Shown in pieces: positions 15,492-23,767 of a stretch of DNA of 28,133 nt; within the stretch, counting starts at the first letter, position 1; the number at the start of each line of letters is the position of its first letter. Below the pieces are notes generated by a model. The model worked only from the letters and a program-made list of their open reading frames with translations. It searched no databases and had not been told where the DNA came from. Made by a program: the position numbers and the translations under genes. The stretch lies in the IMG/VR virus record IMGVR_UViG_3300038954_000663, positions 1 through 28,133 of that record; one strand, written 5' to 3'. This DNA is from a virus.

Positions 15492-16184
15492 TTATCTATC
15501 CAAATCAATCTGGATGTTCTTAGTACCGTATGTTGGAATAACACTCCAGTCATACAGCTGTTTTAGTTCACTTGGCATGTTATCATAACTTATTACTGTA
15601 CCAAGACCATAAGCTTCAACTGTAAAATCATTCTGCTTATTTTCACACTCTTCGGTGGTGATTTCTCTTGTCAATAGTACAGCTTCCTGCCAAATATTAG
15701 CACCATCGATACCGCCTGGAAGTATAATATCCTCGTCAGCAGGGTCATCACTGAAGGCCCCGCTAAGTGTGATATCAGTTCCTGAAACACTTGACACGGC
15801 CTTCGATTCACTGTAAACTTTTCCAGTAGTGTAGGGTGATTCATCTGTTCCACTCTTATCAAAATAACAAATCTTCTGTGAACCGCTATTACTAGAAAGC
15901 CATCTTTCATTTAGTGGGTCTGAATCTGTATCGGATGTGGGATCTACTCGTGTAGCCTGTGCTGCACTGTCCAAAGTGACAGTAGTACCAGAACCACCAG
16001 AATCAACCTTACCGATTTCAATTAGTGGAATATACCTTCCATTAGAGTCCGGTACTGCAATACTATACGCTGGTACATTTCTTATAATTGCTTTATGGTT
16101 AATTTGTGCACCAACTTTACGCCCACGCTCCAAAACGGGGTTGGATAGTGGGGCTGCCTTATCCTGTCTTCTCATTAGAGCCAT
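15492..16184 (-). CDS. Capsid decoration-like protein (230 aa)
   Basis: This is a beta-rich protein between protease/scaffold and major capsid genes, the usual location of the capsid decoration protein. A basic N-terminus precedes strands (IPLIEIGKVDSGGSGTTVTLDSAAQATR, SKAVSSVSGTDITLSGAFSDDP, NIWQEAVLLTREIT). The TVTLDSAA and DITLSGAF hairpins resemble those inserted in the neighbouring capsid protein. ATG has AAAGGAG upstream, and the gene meets the scaffold stop at one base. Confidence 0.5.
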   Translation of the reverse strand: MALMRRQDKAAPLSNPVLERGRKVGAQINHKAIIRNVPAYSIAVPDSNGRYIPLIEIGKVDSGGSGTTVTLDSAAQATRVDPTSDTDSDPLNERWLSSNSGSQKICYFDKSGTDESPYTTGKVYSESKAVSSVSGTDITLSGAFSDDPADEDIILPGGIDGANIWQEAVLLTREITTEECENKQNDFTVEAYGLGTVISYDNMPSELKQLYDWSVIPTYGTKNIQIDLDR

Positions 16185-16558
16185 TATTTATCTCCTTTTA
16201 TTCCTGACTGTTTCTTCATATAAGATACCATATCGTTTTTGTTATTTCCTTGAATTGATTTATCTAAATCAGCTATTGGAATATTACTTATAGAATTCAA
16301 TACTGACATAGCTTTATCGAATTCAAGCTCTTTCATTGCGCTCTTCATACTGTCCGATTCATCAGGCACAATCTGACCGTTTTTCACAAGCTCATCAATC
16401 TTGCTTGTGATCTTTTCAAATTCAAGTTCTTTTTCTTTCTTCTCATAATCCTCTAGCTTTTTCTCAAGCTCTGTAGTTGTCTCTTTAGCTTCTTCAAGCT
16501 TTTTTTCCAAGTCCGCAATTTTAGTATCACGTTCCTGAATAACTTTTTCAAAATCCAT
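16184..16558 (-). CDS. Nested in-frame scaffold protein (124 aa)
   Basis: Inside the protease gene, ATG at 16558 (MDFEKVIQERD) is preceded by AAGGAAGAGG, a strong ribosome site, exactly where the protease domain ends and the coiled coil begins. This copies the arrangement of Mu genes I and Z and lambda C and Nu3, where the scaffold is made separately in excess from an internal start. The product would be a long helical coiled coil with an acidic, Lys-rich C-terminus. Confidence 0.55.
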   Translation of the reverse strand: MDFEKVIQERDTKIADLEKKLEEAKETTTELEKKLEDYEKKEKELEFEKITSKIDELVKNGQIVPDESDSMKSAMKELEFDKAMSVLNSISNIPIADLDKSIQGNNKNDMVSYMKKQSGIKGDK

Positions 16559-17173
16559 ATTTTCCTCTTCCTTAAAATTGTGTTTTTGTAATGGTATTAC
16601 ACTATTTTCTGCATAATGCAATGGTGCAATAGCATTCAAAACCGTTTTTACTATATTATTAAATTTGTTATTGTTCAACTCCATAACGTGCGAATCAAGC
16701 CAACTCAAATGTGGCTCGTTTGTTAATGTCACGTGGTTAATATAAAGTCCACTCACTTTTTCACCTGTAGCAGGAATTTCATAATCTGTCAACTCGTACA
16801 ATCCTGCACTTATACCGTCTATCTCTTTCGTTTGCAGCCTATTAGCAATTTCTTTATTACGGACTTCCAGCTTCATCCACAAACCAGGTGAAACTTTTTC
16901 ATGCTGGAAGACAATCCTGCTATCAATTACAAATCCCACGCCTTTTTTAGTTTTGACCTCATTATCACCACTATGAATTCCAACTAATATAGTTGGTTTA
17001 TCGCCATAAGATGCTAGTTTCTTATACATCTTGTCAATATTGTTAAGGTCTTCTAGTTTTAGATCTATCTTCCTGCCCTTAAAATAAAACTCACCTAAAG
17101 GCAATACATGAAACCACGCTACAAAAGGTTCAAAACCTACAGTTTCATCTATTTCAAAAATCATTCGTTCCAT
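16184..17173 (-). CDS. Prohead protease with C-terminal scaffold (Mu gpI-like, 329 aa)
   Basis: The N-terminal 170 residues look like the Mu gpI-type capsid assembly protease: FVAWFHVLPLGEFYFKGRKI, then TILVGIHSG, then EIDGISAGLYELTDYEIP...VSGLYINHVTLTNEPHLSW, where His(147-ish) in the NHVTLTNEP motif and Ser in GISAG are the likely catalytic residues. Residues about 206-329 are a charged coiled coil (ERDTKIADLEKKLEEAKETT...) typical of scaffold. An internal start at 16558 would give the scaffold alone. ATG at 17173 has TAGGAG upstream. Confidence 0.75.
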   Translation of the reverse strand: MERMIFEIDETVGFEPFVAWFHVLPLGEFYFKGRKIDLKLEDLNNIDKMYKKLASYGDKPTILVGIHSGDNEVKTKKGVGFVIDSRIVFQHEKVSPGLWMKLEVRNKEIANRLQTKEIDGISAGLYELTDYEIPATGEKVSGLYINHVTLTNEPHLSWLDSHVMELNNNKFNNIVKTVLNAIAPLHYAENSVIPLQKHNFKEEENMDFEKVIQERDTKIADLEKKLEEAKETTTELEKKLEDYEKKEKELEFEKITSKIDELVKNGQIVPDESDSMKSAMKELEFDKAMSVLNSISNIPIADLDKSIQGNNKNDMVSYMKKQSGIKGDK

Positions 17174-17180
17174 ATATCTC

Positions 17181-17384
17181 CTAAAATATTAATGCACCTA
17201 AAAGAAAGCTGATTGTCATACTAGAAAACAATACTATAATACCAGTTCTCTTAAGCTTTTTTTGCTCTTCCTGTTGCTCGTGTATCTGAGCCATTTCATA
17301 GAATTCCATTATTGTCATCGGCTCGGCAATACTAACCTCCTGTTTTGGTTTTTTCTTATATTTCGGTTTATGTGAATTAAACAT
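17181..17384 (-). CDS. Small single-pass membrane protein (67 aa)
   Basis: The family is not recognised. The N-terminal 45 residues are charged and basic (KPKYKKKPKQEVS ... HEQQEEQKKLKR) and one C-terminal membrane helix follows (TGIIVLFSSMTISFLLGALIF). The start overlaps the portal stop and the ribosome site is weak. Its position between portal and protease is unusual for a membrane protein; it could be a holin-like or membrane-anchoring accessory, but this is open. Confidence 0.5.
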   Translation of the reverse strand: MFNSHKPKYKKKPKQEVSIAEPMTIMEFYEMAQIHEQQEEQKKLKRTGIIVLFSSMTISFLLGALIF

Positions 17385-19626
17385 TATTTTCTATCACTTT
17401 ACTAAGTTCAAGATATTCTACAATATACTTATCTTTTATTTCCTGCATTGGAATACTAGTCATTTCTTCTATCCATTGTTTGCCAACATTACCGCTAAAT
17501 CCCTTGTCAGGCGGCAGTTGCTGCTTCGGGGGGTTCTCTCCAATATCCTTATAATCATTAGCTGTAACATCAATAGTGTAACAACGGCAATTGAAACCAT
17601 TAGGTGGATACCAGTTATTCCAATAATCATGTTTCACTGGATAAATAGTACCGTCTTGCGCAAAATGGCTTGGTCTAGTCCTATCGTCTCCGACTGCACA
17701 ATATTGCAAAGCCGGCAAAACCTTATTGACAAAATCAGATTGACGTGCAGCCCAATTACCAGAATTATAAGCATTTGCTATATTAGTACGATATACTGTA
17801 TTAAGGTAATGGTCTTTTTGTGTATTCATGCCTAGGCTTGGAATAAGTTCATTCTTAACCGACTCTCTCCAAGCTTTTTTGGACATTCCCTTATCTATTG
17901 CTGTAGTAAGACTTCGCTTAAATCTATTAGCAACAGTCTTGCTATTCGCAATAGCTAAACTAAAAGCTCTGGTCTCTGTATATTCTAAAAGCTCATTATA
18001 TAATTCGTATTCAAGACCTATCTGACTTCTGAATATATCAATAACCTGTTCCGGTTTTTTATTATACCATTTATCTATCTCTACTTTAGCTAAATTAATC
18101 TTCTCGAGATTTGTTTCGCTTGCTCTTACAGCATGTTCTTGTACATCTCGAAGCCCTGAAAGGAAAACAACTAATAGAATAGTATTCCACTGGTCGGCGA
18201 TTGTTGCCTGAATGCTCCTTGGTATCTCTAACTCGGCATTCTGTGGATTATTCTTATATTTACTGTAATATTTTCCTGAATTATCATTCAACCAATCCTC
18301 AAGGGGGCTATACGCTTTCCTGACAAGCCCCGCCTTGTTTTTCTTGAAAATATCTTCTAGTTTCTCATCTCGGAGAGTTGCCCTTCTTTGGTTCACTCGC
18401 TGTATGTTTGTCAACTTCTCTTTTTTAGAAGATAATTCTATTTTAGTAAACTCAGAATTACCTACAATAGGTATATCAAGCTTTTCTAAAATATCGTTCG
18501 GATCTATTGGAACATTATAAGTTGGACTCTGTATTAGCTTATCTAAAATCTGCTTATAAAGAATATCTGACTTGTCACCAAAACTTGAATGGCTTATCTG
18601 TATCGGCCTTGCACTCTTACCAAAGTTAATTAAACTAAGACTCCACAAAATTCCATAAGTAGTATTCGTTATTTCTCTGAAAAACTCATTCGCTATCCCA
18701 TCTAAAAATTGAGAGCGTATATTATTTTGTGTTTGTGAAAGTGCAAAACTACCACCTTTGGAGTCGCCAGCACTCATAAGTGAATCAGGCATCAATAAAG
18801 CCTTCTGAATCATGCGATCTAAAATGTTAATCGGCTCTAAGAACGTCGCTCCTCTATCCTGTTGTATTACTTCATTAAATTCCCATGATAGCTCTTCATC
18901 ACGAGTAGCTGGAGTGATAACATATTTTTCCGTGTGAATATTATCAGCAATTTCTCTTGCACTTTCAAGATTCGCATCCTTACGCTCTGACTCATTATCT
19001 GTATCATAAACCTTTGGGTTAGGTGGATACTCTATATGCATAAGTGGGGTACCACGCTGTTCATAAAATTGTGCCATTGACGTTATTAGAATGTTTTTAT
19101 AGAACCACGCTCTATGTGCACCTCGAAGTAACGAATCACCCCTTGGGTTCTGGTAACTTGCCTTATATGCACTCCAAAATGATTTATAAAGTGGAATTTC
19201 AGCCTGGTCAACCCTAAAACCAACTAACTCACCATTATAATAAAGCGGTTTTACTTGATTAAGATTGCGAACATCTCGAAACTCACTAAAACCCCAATAT
19301 TTATCCTTATCGTAAATCACTTCTCTAAAATTATAACCGTATATTAAACAATCAATATAAAGATTAACTAAATCACTGTAATAGTATGATAATTGACTTT
19401 CAATAAAATCCTTCTGCCGTGCATTGTCACAATCGATTGTTATATTAGCACTCTGCAAGGCAAGGCGAATAGAGTTAATCGCCGTTTGAATAGAATCGTC
19501 TTCTAACATTCTATTAACCTCGGATATGCTTAACCGTTTGCCTAAATTAGTATATTTTTCTATTAATGTCTTTTTAAGAGCGTCCAAACGAATTTTATTT
19601 AAGTCTTTTTTTGATGTCATTGCCAT
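17377..19626 (-). CDS. Portal protein fused to a Mu gpF/SPP1 gp7-like head morphogenesis domain (749 aa)
   Basis: The N-terminal ~450 residues form a DUF935/Mu gp29-type portal: SISEVNRMLEDDSIQTAINSI, LIYGYNFREVIYDKDKYWGF, NPRGDSLLRGAHRAWFYKN and AQFYEQRGTPLMHIEYPP. The C-terminal ~250 residues are a gpF/gp7 (PF04233-type) domain ending in DDRTRPSHFAQDGTIYPV...WNNWYPPNGFNCRCYTI, the family signature. These are usually two genes. I use ATG at 19626, with AAGG seven bases upstream, rather than TTG at 19644. A gap of about 100 bp separates it from terL. Confidence 0.85.
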   Translation of the reverse strand: MAMTSKKDLNKIRLDALKKTLIEKYTNLGKRLSISEVNRMLEDDSIQTAINSIRLALQSANITIDCDNARQKDFIESQLSYYYSDLVNLYIDCLIYGYNFREVIYDKDKYWGFSEFRDVRNLNQVKPLYYNGELVGFRVDQAEIPLYKSFWSAYKASYQNPRGDSLLRGAHRAWFYKNILITSMAQFYEQRGTPLMHIEYPPNPKVYDTDNESERKDANLESAREIADNIHTEKYVITPATRDEELSWEFNEVIQQDRGATFLEPINILDRMIQKALLMPDSLMSAGDSKGGSFALSQTQNNIRSQFLDGIANEFFREITNTTYGILWSLSLINFGKSARPIQISHSSFGDKSDILYKQILDKLIQSPTYNVPIDPNDILEKLDIPIVGNSEFTKIELSSKKEKLTNIQRVNQRRATLRDEKLEDIFKKNKAGLVRKAYSPLEDWLNDNSGKYYSKYKNNPQNAELEIPRSIQATIADQWNTILLVVFLSGLRDVQEHAVRASETNLEKINLAKVEIDKWYNKKPEQVIDIFRSQIGLEYELYNELLEYTETRAFSLAIANSKTVANRFKRSLTTAIDKGMSKKAWRESVKNELIPSLGMNTQKDHYLNTVYRTNIANAYNSGNWAARQSDFVNKVLPALQYCAVGDDRTRPSHFAQDGTIYPVKHDYWNNWYPPNGFNCRCYTIDVTANDYKDIGENPPKQQLPPDKGFSGNVGKQWIEEMTSIPMQEIKDKYIVEYLELSKVIENNV

Positions 19627-19725
19627 AAAATACCTTTTTGTCAAGTTGCAAAAATTCTGTGTATGTCTTTATTATAATTAGTTTTATGAAAAATTTGACC
19701 TTTTATGCTTACCGTAGGTATCATA

Positions 19726-21030
19726 TCAGTAAAATACTCCGTTGTCAACCGTGCTTCGATACTTGCGATTGCGTTTTCCTGTGATAATCTTATTACTCAC
19801 AGGTTTATGATTATTTAAGTGTTTATATGCTATACTAATCGAATCTAAAATATCGTCATGAATCCATTTCTTATAATCATAACCTAAACCAGCCAATTCA
19901 TTTATAACTTCATTACGATTGTTGAAAGGCTTTATTATAAAATTATGTGAGTTAACAAGAGCCTGTATAGGTGCAGAAAATTCAAGTTTATTACCCGTTC
20001 TCTTGCGCTTTTCAGGATATACCCTATATTTAGGTAGCCTTTCTTTTATAGATTGATATATCGGTAATCCAACGCCTACAGCTTCGATTACTATGTCAGT
20101 ATTATAGCCATCTTCTCTTGCTGTATTCATGATAATCTGTTCCAATTTAGGAGCTTCCCAGCGTCCACGAATCATATCAAGCATTATTAGTTTATCATTC
20201 TTTTTACCAAATAAACCGCCGGTAGAGTAATCTGATGTCGGATTTTCGGTCGAGGCTACATCCCAAGAACGAATTTTTCGACCGCTATAATTATAACTAT
20301 TTCCCAACTTAGCACATTCATATAAGTCGCTACTCTTGAAAAGCTGCCCCTCAAAATTCCTAAAATCAGCTTCATATTCCTGAGCGAACATATCAGGGTT
20401 CATAATTTTTCGTGCTTTGTCAATCTCTTCTTTGCTAACAAACGGGCTATTGACTGCCTTAAATAGATAGCCTTCCCAATCTTTTCCTAACTTGCCATCC
20501 AGTACATCGTAAAAAATTTTTTCTAAATGATTGCGACCTTTCGGCGATCCAATTATCAGACCACTGCCGCCCGTATCACCTGTAGCTGGATACAACGTAC
20601 CAAGAGGCGTACCGTCGGCAAAATAATTACCTTGTGGATGTTTCATAGTAGCAAATTCATCTAATACAAAACTATTAACAGGACGACCTCGTAATGAATC
20701 TATCTTGTCAGCCCCCTTTATCGCTATACTGTGGTTATTACAAAGATCAATTTCTAATCTACTAGCATTGGTTTTTGATATAACATTTTTGTATAGCTTT
20801 AACATCAATTGCCATGCTATATCTCGGCCCTCCTTATAAGTTGGAGCGACATACCAATTTTTCCATTCTGGTTTACCACTACAGAGAGCACGTTCCAATA
20901 ACCATATTAAACCATTGAGAGTCTTACCTATTCGGCGAGCTGCTACTACTACACTGAATCTATTACTAGAATCTACTACCTGTTTCATCTGGCCTTTCGG
21001 TTCTGGTATTTTATAATAACTGTGTTTCAT
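19726..21030 (-). CDS. terL: Terminase large subunit
   Basis: This 434-residue packaging motor and nuclease carries a Walker A-like motif AARRIGKT at residues 30-37 and Walker B FVLDEF at 121-126, with the coupling motif region around LIIGSPKGRNHLE. The nuclease part contains the expected acidic residues in RSWDVASTENPTSDYSTGGLFG, IVIEAVGVG and DDILDSISIAY. The ATG overlaps the small-terminase stop (ATGA). All key ATPase and nuclease residues appear to be present, so it should be functional. Confidence 0.93.
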   Translation of the reverse strand: MKHSYYKIPEPKGQMKQVVDSSNRFSVVVAARRIGKTLNGLIWLLERALCSGKPEWKNWYVAPTYKEGRDIAWQLMLKLYKNVISKTNASRLEIDLCNNHSIAIKGADKIDSLRGRPVNSFVLDEFATMKHPQGNYFADGTPLGTLYPATGDTGGSGLIIGSPKGRNHLEKIFYDVLDGKLGKDWEGYLFKAVNSPFVSKEEIDKARKIMNPDMFAQEYEADFRNFEGQLFKSSDLYECAKLGNSYNYSGRKIRSWDVASTENPTSDYSTGGLFGKKNDKLIMLDMIRGRWEAPKLEQIIMNTAREDGYNTDIVIEAVGVGLPIYQSIKERLPKYRVYPEKRKRTGNKLEFSAPIQALVNSHNFIIKPFNNRNEVINELAGLGYDYKKWIHDDILDSISIAYKHLNNHKPVSNKIITGKRNRKYRSTVDNGVFY

Positions 21031-21413
21031 AAATCTTCTATATCAGTCCTCACGACCTTAATTTCGCCTGAATGCTGATTGCGATTTATATTTTCCTGCC
21101 TCTCAATATATCCTCTGTGCTTAGCACGGCACTTTAAGAAAAACATAATACAAGATTTATCAGGTGGACGTAAATATATATCATTATCCCCTTTTTGTAT
21201 TTTTATACCATCTATTAACTCAAATAGCTTATCTTCTACATAATCAATTGTAGTTTCATTTATCCGCTCGACCTCAGCCTTGAAATTCTTATCTTTTTTC
21301 TTGTAGTTGTAAAAAGTCTGAGTAGAGCAACCGATAGCCCTACAAGCTTTGGTAACGTTCCCGTGATAAACTTCTAAAGCTTCTAATAATTTTTTCTTAC
21401 TTATTCTTCCCAT
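21027..21413 (-). CDS. terS: Terminase small subunit (128 aa)
   Basis: The N-terminal helix-turn-helix (KKKLLEALEVYHGNVTKACRAIGCSTQTFYNYKKKD) is the DNA-recognition domain typical of small terminase subunits. It is followed by a helical oligomerisation region (ERINETTIDYVEDKLFELIDGI) and the RPPDKSCIMFFLKCRAKHRGY element seen in many such proteins. It overlaps terL by 4 bases. No strong ribosome site precedes ATG 21413. Confidence 0.85.
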   Translation of the reverse strand: MGRISKKKLLEALEVYHGNVTKACRAIGCSTQTFYNYKKKDKNFKAEVERINETTIDYVEDKLFELIDGIKIQKGDNDIYLRPPDKSCIMFFLKCRAKHRGYIERQENINRNQHSGEIKVVRTDIEDL

Positions 21414-21465
21414 TTTTTAATATATCAAAAGTGTAAAATTATATTTAAGTTTTATATCGTCAATA

Positions 21466-21705
21466 TGCATTACTTAAACTCCAATAAATCATATAATTGT
21501 AAGTTCGCTTGAATCTGGATTGGTTTTGCCTTTGATATGCAATTCAGTTGTATCAACTGTAAGGTCCCCAGGCTGCTGAGCTTCAAGGTTCAAATCAGTT
21601 AAATTATTTATATCTTTTTCATTGTACTCTTCGATGTATTTTATAAATTCATCTGAAAAGCCTATAGATTTCAGTAGTTGACTTTTGTGCATTACTCAAA
21701 CTCCA
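21466..21705 (-). repeat. Duplicated 18-bp ribosome-site/start segment flanking a small gene
   Basis: TGGAGTTTGAGTAATGCA at 21705-21688 starts the 67-residue gene, and TGGAGTTTAAGTAATGCA at 21483-21466 follows its stop, with one difference. The second copy would start only a 17-codon ORF (MHIDDIKLKYNF...) before terS. It may be the remnant of a tandem duplication or a recombination scar. Confidence 0.5.
21489..21692 (-). CDS. Hypothetical protein (67 aa)
   Basis: The family is not recognised. A helical N-terminus (HKSQLLKSIGFSDEFIKYIEEYNEKDI) is followed by a Thr/Ser-rich polar tail (DLTVDTTELHIKGK). ATG at 21692 has GGAG about nine bases upstream in an 18-bp segment that recurs after the gene. 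It precedes terS, so a packaging or regulatory role is possible but not shown. Confidence 0.5.
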   Translation of the reverse strand: MHKSQLLKSIGFSDEFIKYIEEYNEKDINNLTDLNLEAQQPGDLTVDTTELHIKGKTNPDSSELTII

Positions 21706-21764
21706 TTCTACGATTTAAGATTAGATCTATTATATGATTTTTCATATCATTCTTAATTTCATCG

Positions 21765-22943
21765 TCAAAATAAATTTAACTTATTATTTTCTTTATCTAT
21801 TCTTTTTTTTGCTATATTATAATAGTCTTCATTTACTTCAATTCCAATAAAATTGCGCCCTAATTCCATGCATGCTTTTCCTGTTGTTCCCGAACCCATG
21901 AAAGGATCTAAGACCGTGTGTTTTTCTCTTGAAATCATTGTTACTAAGTGTTTCATTAGAGCTAAGGGTTTTACTGTTGGATGAATATTTTTTGCTTTTT
22001 TAATTTTATTCAATCCTATATTATCTTGCAAATATTCGGTTTTATTGTTTTTAATAGCTCTTTGTGCGCCGCCTGATTGACCATATAGTCTTGTCGGCAT
22101 TTCCTCAAGCCCTTGATTGCGCTCTTTTTTGCTTGCTTTCGCACAATAGAAGTATCTGGAAGCGCTATATCTATTGTCTGTTTTTTTTGTTTTTCTTGCT
22201 TTTGAAGTCTCCGGAAAAATCTCCTTAACACAATCACTACCATCGTGGATTAGATTGGCGGGGTAGCGCCCGCACTCATTTGCCTTTTCTGTTGCTTTTT
22301 TAATTTTATCCGCATGATAGTTTTTGTCTTTCATCCATGGCCCTGTCCAGCCTTCATGCGTACTTATCGCTGAATTTTTTATACTTTTTGCATAACCATT
22401 AGACATTTTTTCACCATTCAACGGCACCCTACATCCATCAACATTAATCGCTCCAACGCCCCATTTCAAACAATTGCGGGCTATAGTTTTTTCACTTATC
22501 GGTTTCCGTGCCATGCATATAGGCTCGTGGGCGGGTTTTAGGTTTGTATTCCAGCCTTCCCATTCTGATTTACCTTTACCTACTTTCCCATCATTCCCAA
22601 GTATCTTATCGGCTGCCTTGCCTATATTCCGCCCTTTCGGGAAGCCTGAGCCATAAAGCCACAATACTTGGTCTCTTATCTCAAAGCCAGCATCTTCAAT
22701 TGCACATGCCAACCTGTGATATGTTCTCGCCCCGCCAAAAGCCAATAAATAGCCACCTGGTTTTAGCACTCTTAAACAGTCCTTCCATAAATCGACATTA
22801 TAGGCAATTCCTGTCGAGTCCCAAGACTTACCCATAAATCCTAATTCATACGGTGGATCGGTTATAACAGCGTCAACCGAATTATCTTCTATGGTTTCCA
22901 TAATATCTAAACAATCTGCATTATGAAGATTAAAATCACTCAA
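21765..22943 (-). CDS. DNA N6-adenine/N4-cytosine methyltransferase, beta class (392 aa)
   Basis: This S-adenosylmethionine-dependent methylase has catalytic DPPY at residues 29-32 in ITDPPYELGF and the SAM-binding motif DPFMGSGTTG at 346-355. Motif IV before motif I defines the beta class. LKPGGYLLAFGG and VKPLALMKHLV are further conserved blocks. The central region contains a target-recognition part with FYCAKASKKERN. Length is at the upper end for phage orphan methylases. The start is TTG at 22943 with an AGGA site eight bases upstream. No restriction partner is obvious except the HNH nuclease upstream, so it probably protects phage DNA. DPPY does not settle A versus C as target. Confidence 0.9.
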   Translation of the reverse strand: MSDFNLHNADCLDIMETIEDNSVDAVITDPPYELGFMGKSWDSTGIAYNVDLWKDCLRVLKPGGYLLAFGGARTYHRLACAIEDAGFEIRDQVLWLYGSGFPKGRNIGKAADKILGNDGKVGKGKSEWEGWNTNLKPAHEPICMARKPISEKTIARNCLKWGVGAINVDGCRVPLNGEKMSNGYAKSIKNSAISTHEGWTGPWMKDKNYHADKIKKATEKANECGRYPANLIHDGSDCVKEIFPETSKARKTKKTDNRYSASRYFYCAKASKKERNQGLEEMPTRLYGQSGGAQRAIKNNKTEYLQDNIGLNKIKKAKNIHPTVKPLALMKHLVTMISREKHTVLDPFMGSGTTGKACMELGRNFIGIEVNEDYYNIAKKRIDKENNKLNLF

Positions 22944-22966
22944 AATAAAATCCTGTAATCTTTTTT

Positions 22967-23110
22967 TTATTTTATTGCTTTACTATCTTCCCAGTACTTA
23001 GCACAAATAGCGATAGCTTGTTCTTGAGAACGGTTCTCTTTACTGACAAGATATTCTATACATCTATTCATAAAATCCGACTTTGTTTCTTTACTGTAAG
23101 GTCTAGGCAT
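22967..23110 (-). CDS. Small phage protein (47 aa) with an 'F..RC ... QAIAIC..YW' motif
   Basis: This is a 47-residue ORF beginning MPRPYSKETKSDF, with MNRCIEYLV and then SQEQAIAICAKYWED. The pattern 'F..RCm...............Q..AIC..W' is that of small conserved phage proteins near head genes. ATG at 23110 has GGTGG upstream and overlaps the HNH stop by eight bases. Its exact function is not known. Confidence 0.65.
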   Translation of the reverse strand: MPRPYSKETKSDFMNRCIEYLVSKENRSQEQAIAICAKYWEDSKAIK

Positions 23111-23462
23111 TATTCCACCACGATTGATAGTCTGCCCAGTCTAAACTGCCTTTATAAACCTGTAATAGCTTATTATAAACTTCTTTTTTATCTAAATACT
23201 TTATTACCTTTTTTGACTGTCTTCTTAATTCTGCATACTTATTATAAGTTAATATTTCGTTTTTTACCCAGTCAAACGGTTTCGCATGTATCTTGGTATG
23301 GCATTCATGGCATAACTCTATACCGTTGTCAAGATTCCACCTCATGCTAAGCGATTGTCTCGAAAATAGGTGGTGTCCGACCGTGTTGGACTGACCACAC
23401 AACTCACAACGGCCTTTCCGAGTGACTATTTTTTGCCATAAGGTATCATTTTTTTTATTCAT
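23103..23462 (-). CDS. HNH endonuclease (119 aa)
   Basis: The metal-binding and catalytic set is complete: CELC at residues 19-22, GHHLFSR at 29-35, N43 in RWNLDNGIELC, CHECH at 51-55 and H59. This is the HNH nuclease fold with a zinc knuckle. Phage HNH proteins next to terminase are often needed for packaging cleavage with TerL, which fits this location upstream of terS/terL, although the methylase gene lies between them. ATG makes an ATGA overlap with the previous gene. Confidence 0.85.
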   Translation of the reverse strand: MNKKNDTLWQKIVTRKGRCELCGQSNTVGHHLFSRQSLSMRWNLDNGIELCHECHTKIHAKPFDWVKNEILTYNKYAELRRQSKKVIKYLDKKEVYNKLLQVYKGSLDWADYQSWWNNA

Positions 23463-23767
23463 TCGTAAATATCCTCTGGCGTTACTATTTCATCTAAAAG
23501 CTCTCTTGTCAATTCTCTTATTTGACGTGCTTTTTTTAAAGAAGTTTCCCAGTCTTGCCTATCATGTGATTCTCTTAATTCTCTTATTAACCGCTCTAAT
23601 TCACTACTCCGAATAGGTGTATCTTCTATTTCGCTCAAATTAAAATCTGCAAGCTCATGTCGGTATACAGAACAATTATCTAAATAGTCTTCTATGTTAG
23701 TATTTATATCCTGTATATCAAATGCAATATAATGTGATTCTGGTATTATTATATGTTCAAATATCAT
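23459..23767 (-). CDS. Hypothetical helical protein (about 102 aa)
   Basis: The family is not recognised. The N-terminus (MIFEHIIIPESHYIAFDI) is a strand-like segment and the C-terminal half is a charged helix (SELERLIRELRESHDRQDWETSLKKARQIRELTRELLDEI). I prefer ATG at 23767 because GAGG lies nine bases upstream; an ATG at 23782 would overlap the previous gene more deeply without a site. It is translationally coupled to the HNH gene. Confidence 0.5.
   Translation of the reverse strand: MIFEHIIIPESHYIAFDIQDINTNIEDYLDNCSVYRHELADFNLSEIEDTPIRSSELERLIRELRESHDRQDWETSLKKARQIRELTRELLDEIVTPEDIYE

Noticed and set aside
19627-19725. TTGACA at the 3' end and TATAAT in the terL-portal gap as a promoter.
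   Set aside because: The boxes are in the wrong order or badly spaced (TTGACA lies after TATAAT in the transcription direction), and no good -35 lies 16-18 bp before the TATAAT.
21417-21470. 17-codon ORF starting at the second copy of the 18-bp segment before terS.
   Set aside because: Too short and without recognisable features; more likely a remnant of the duplicated start segment.
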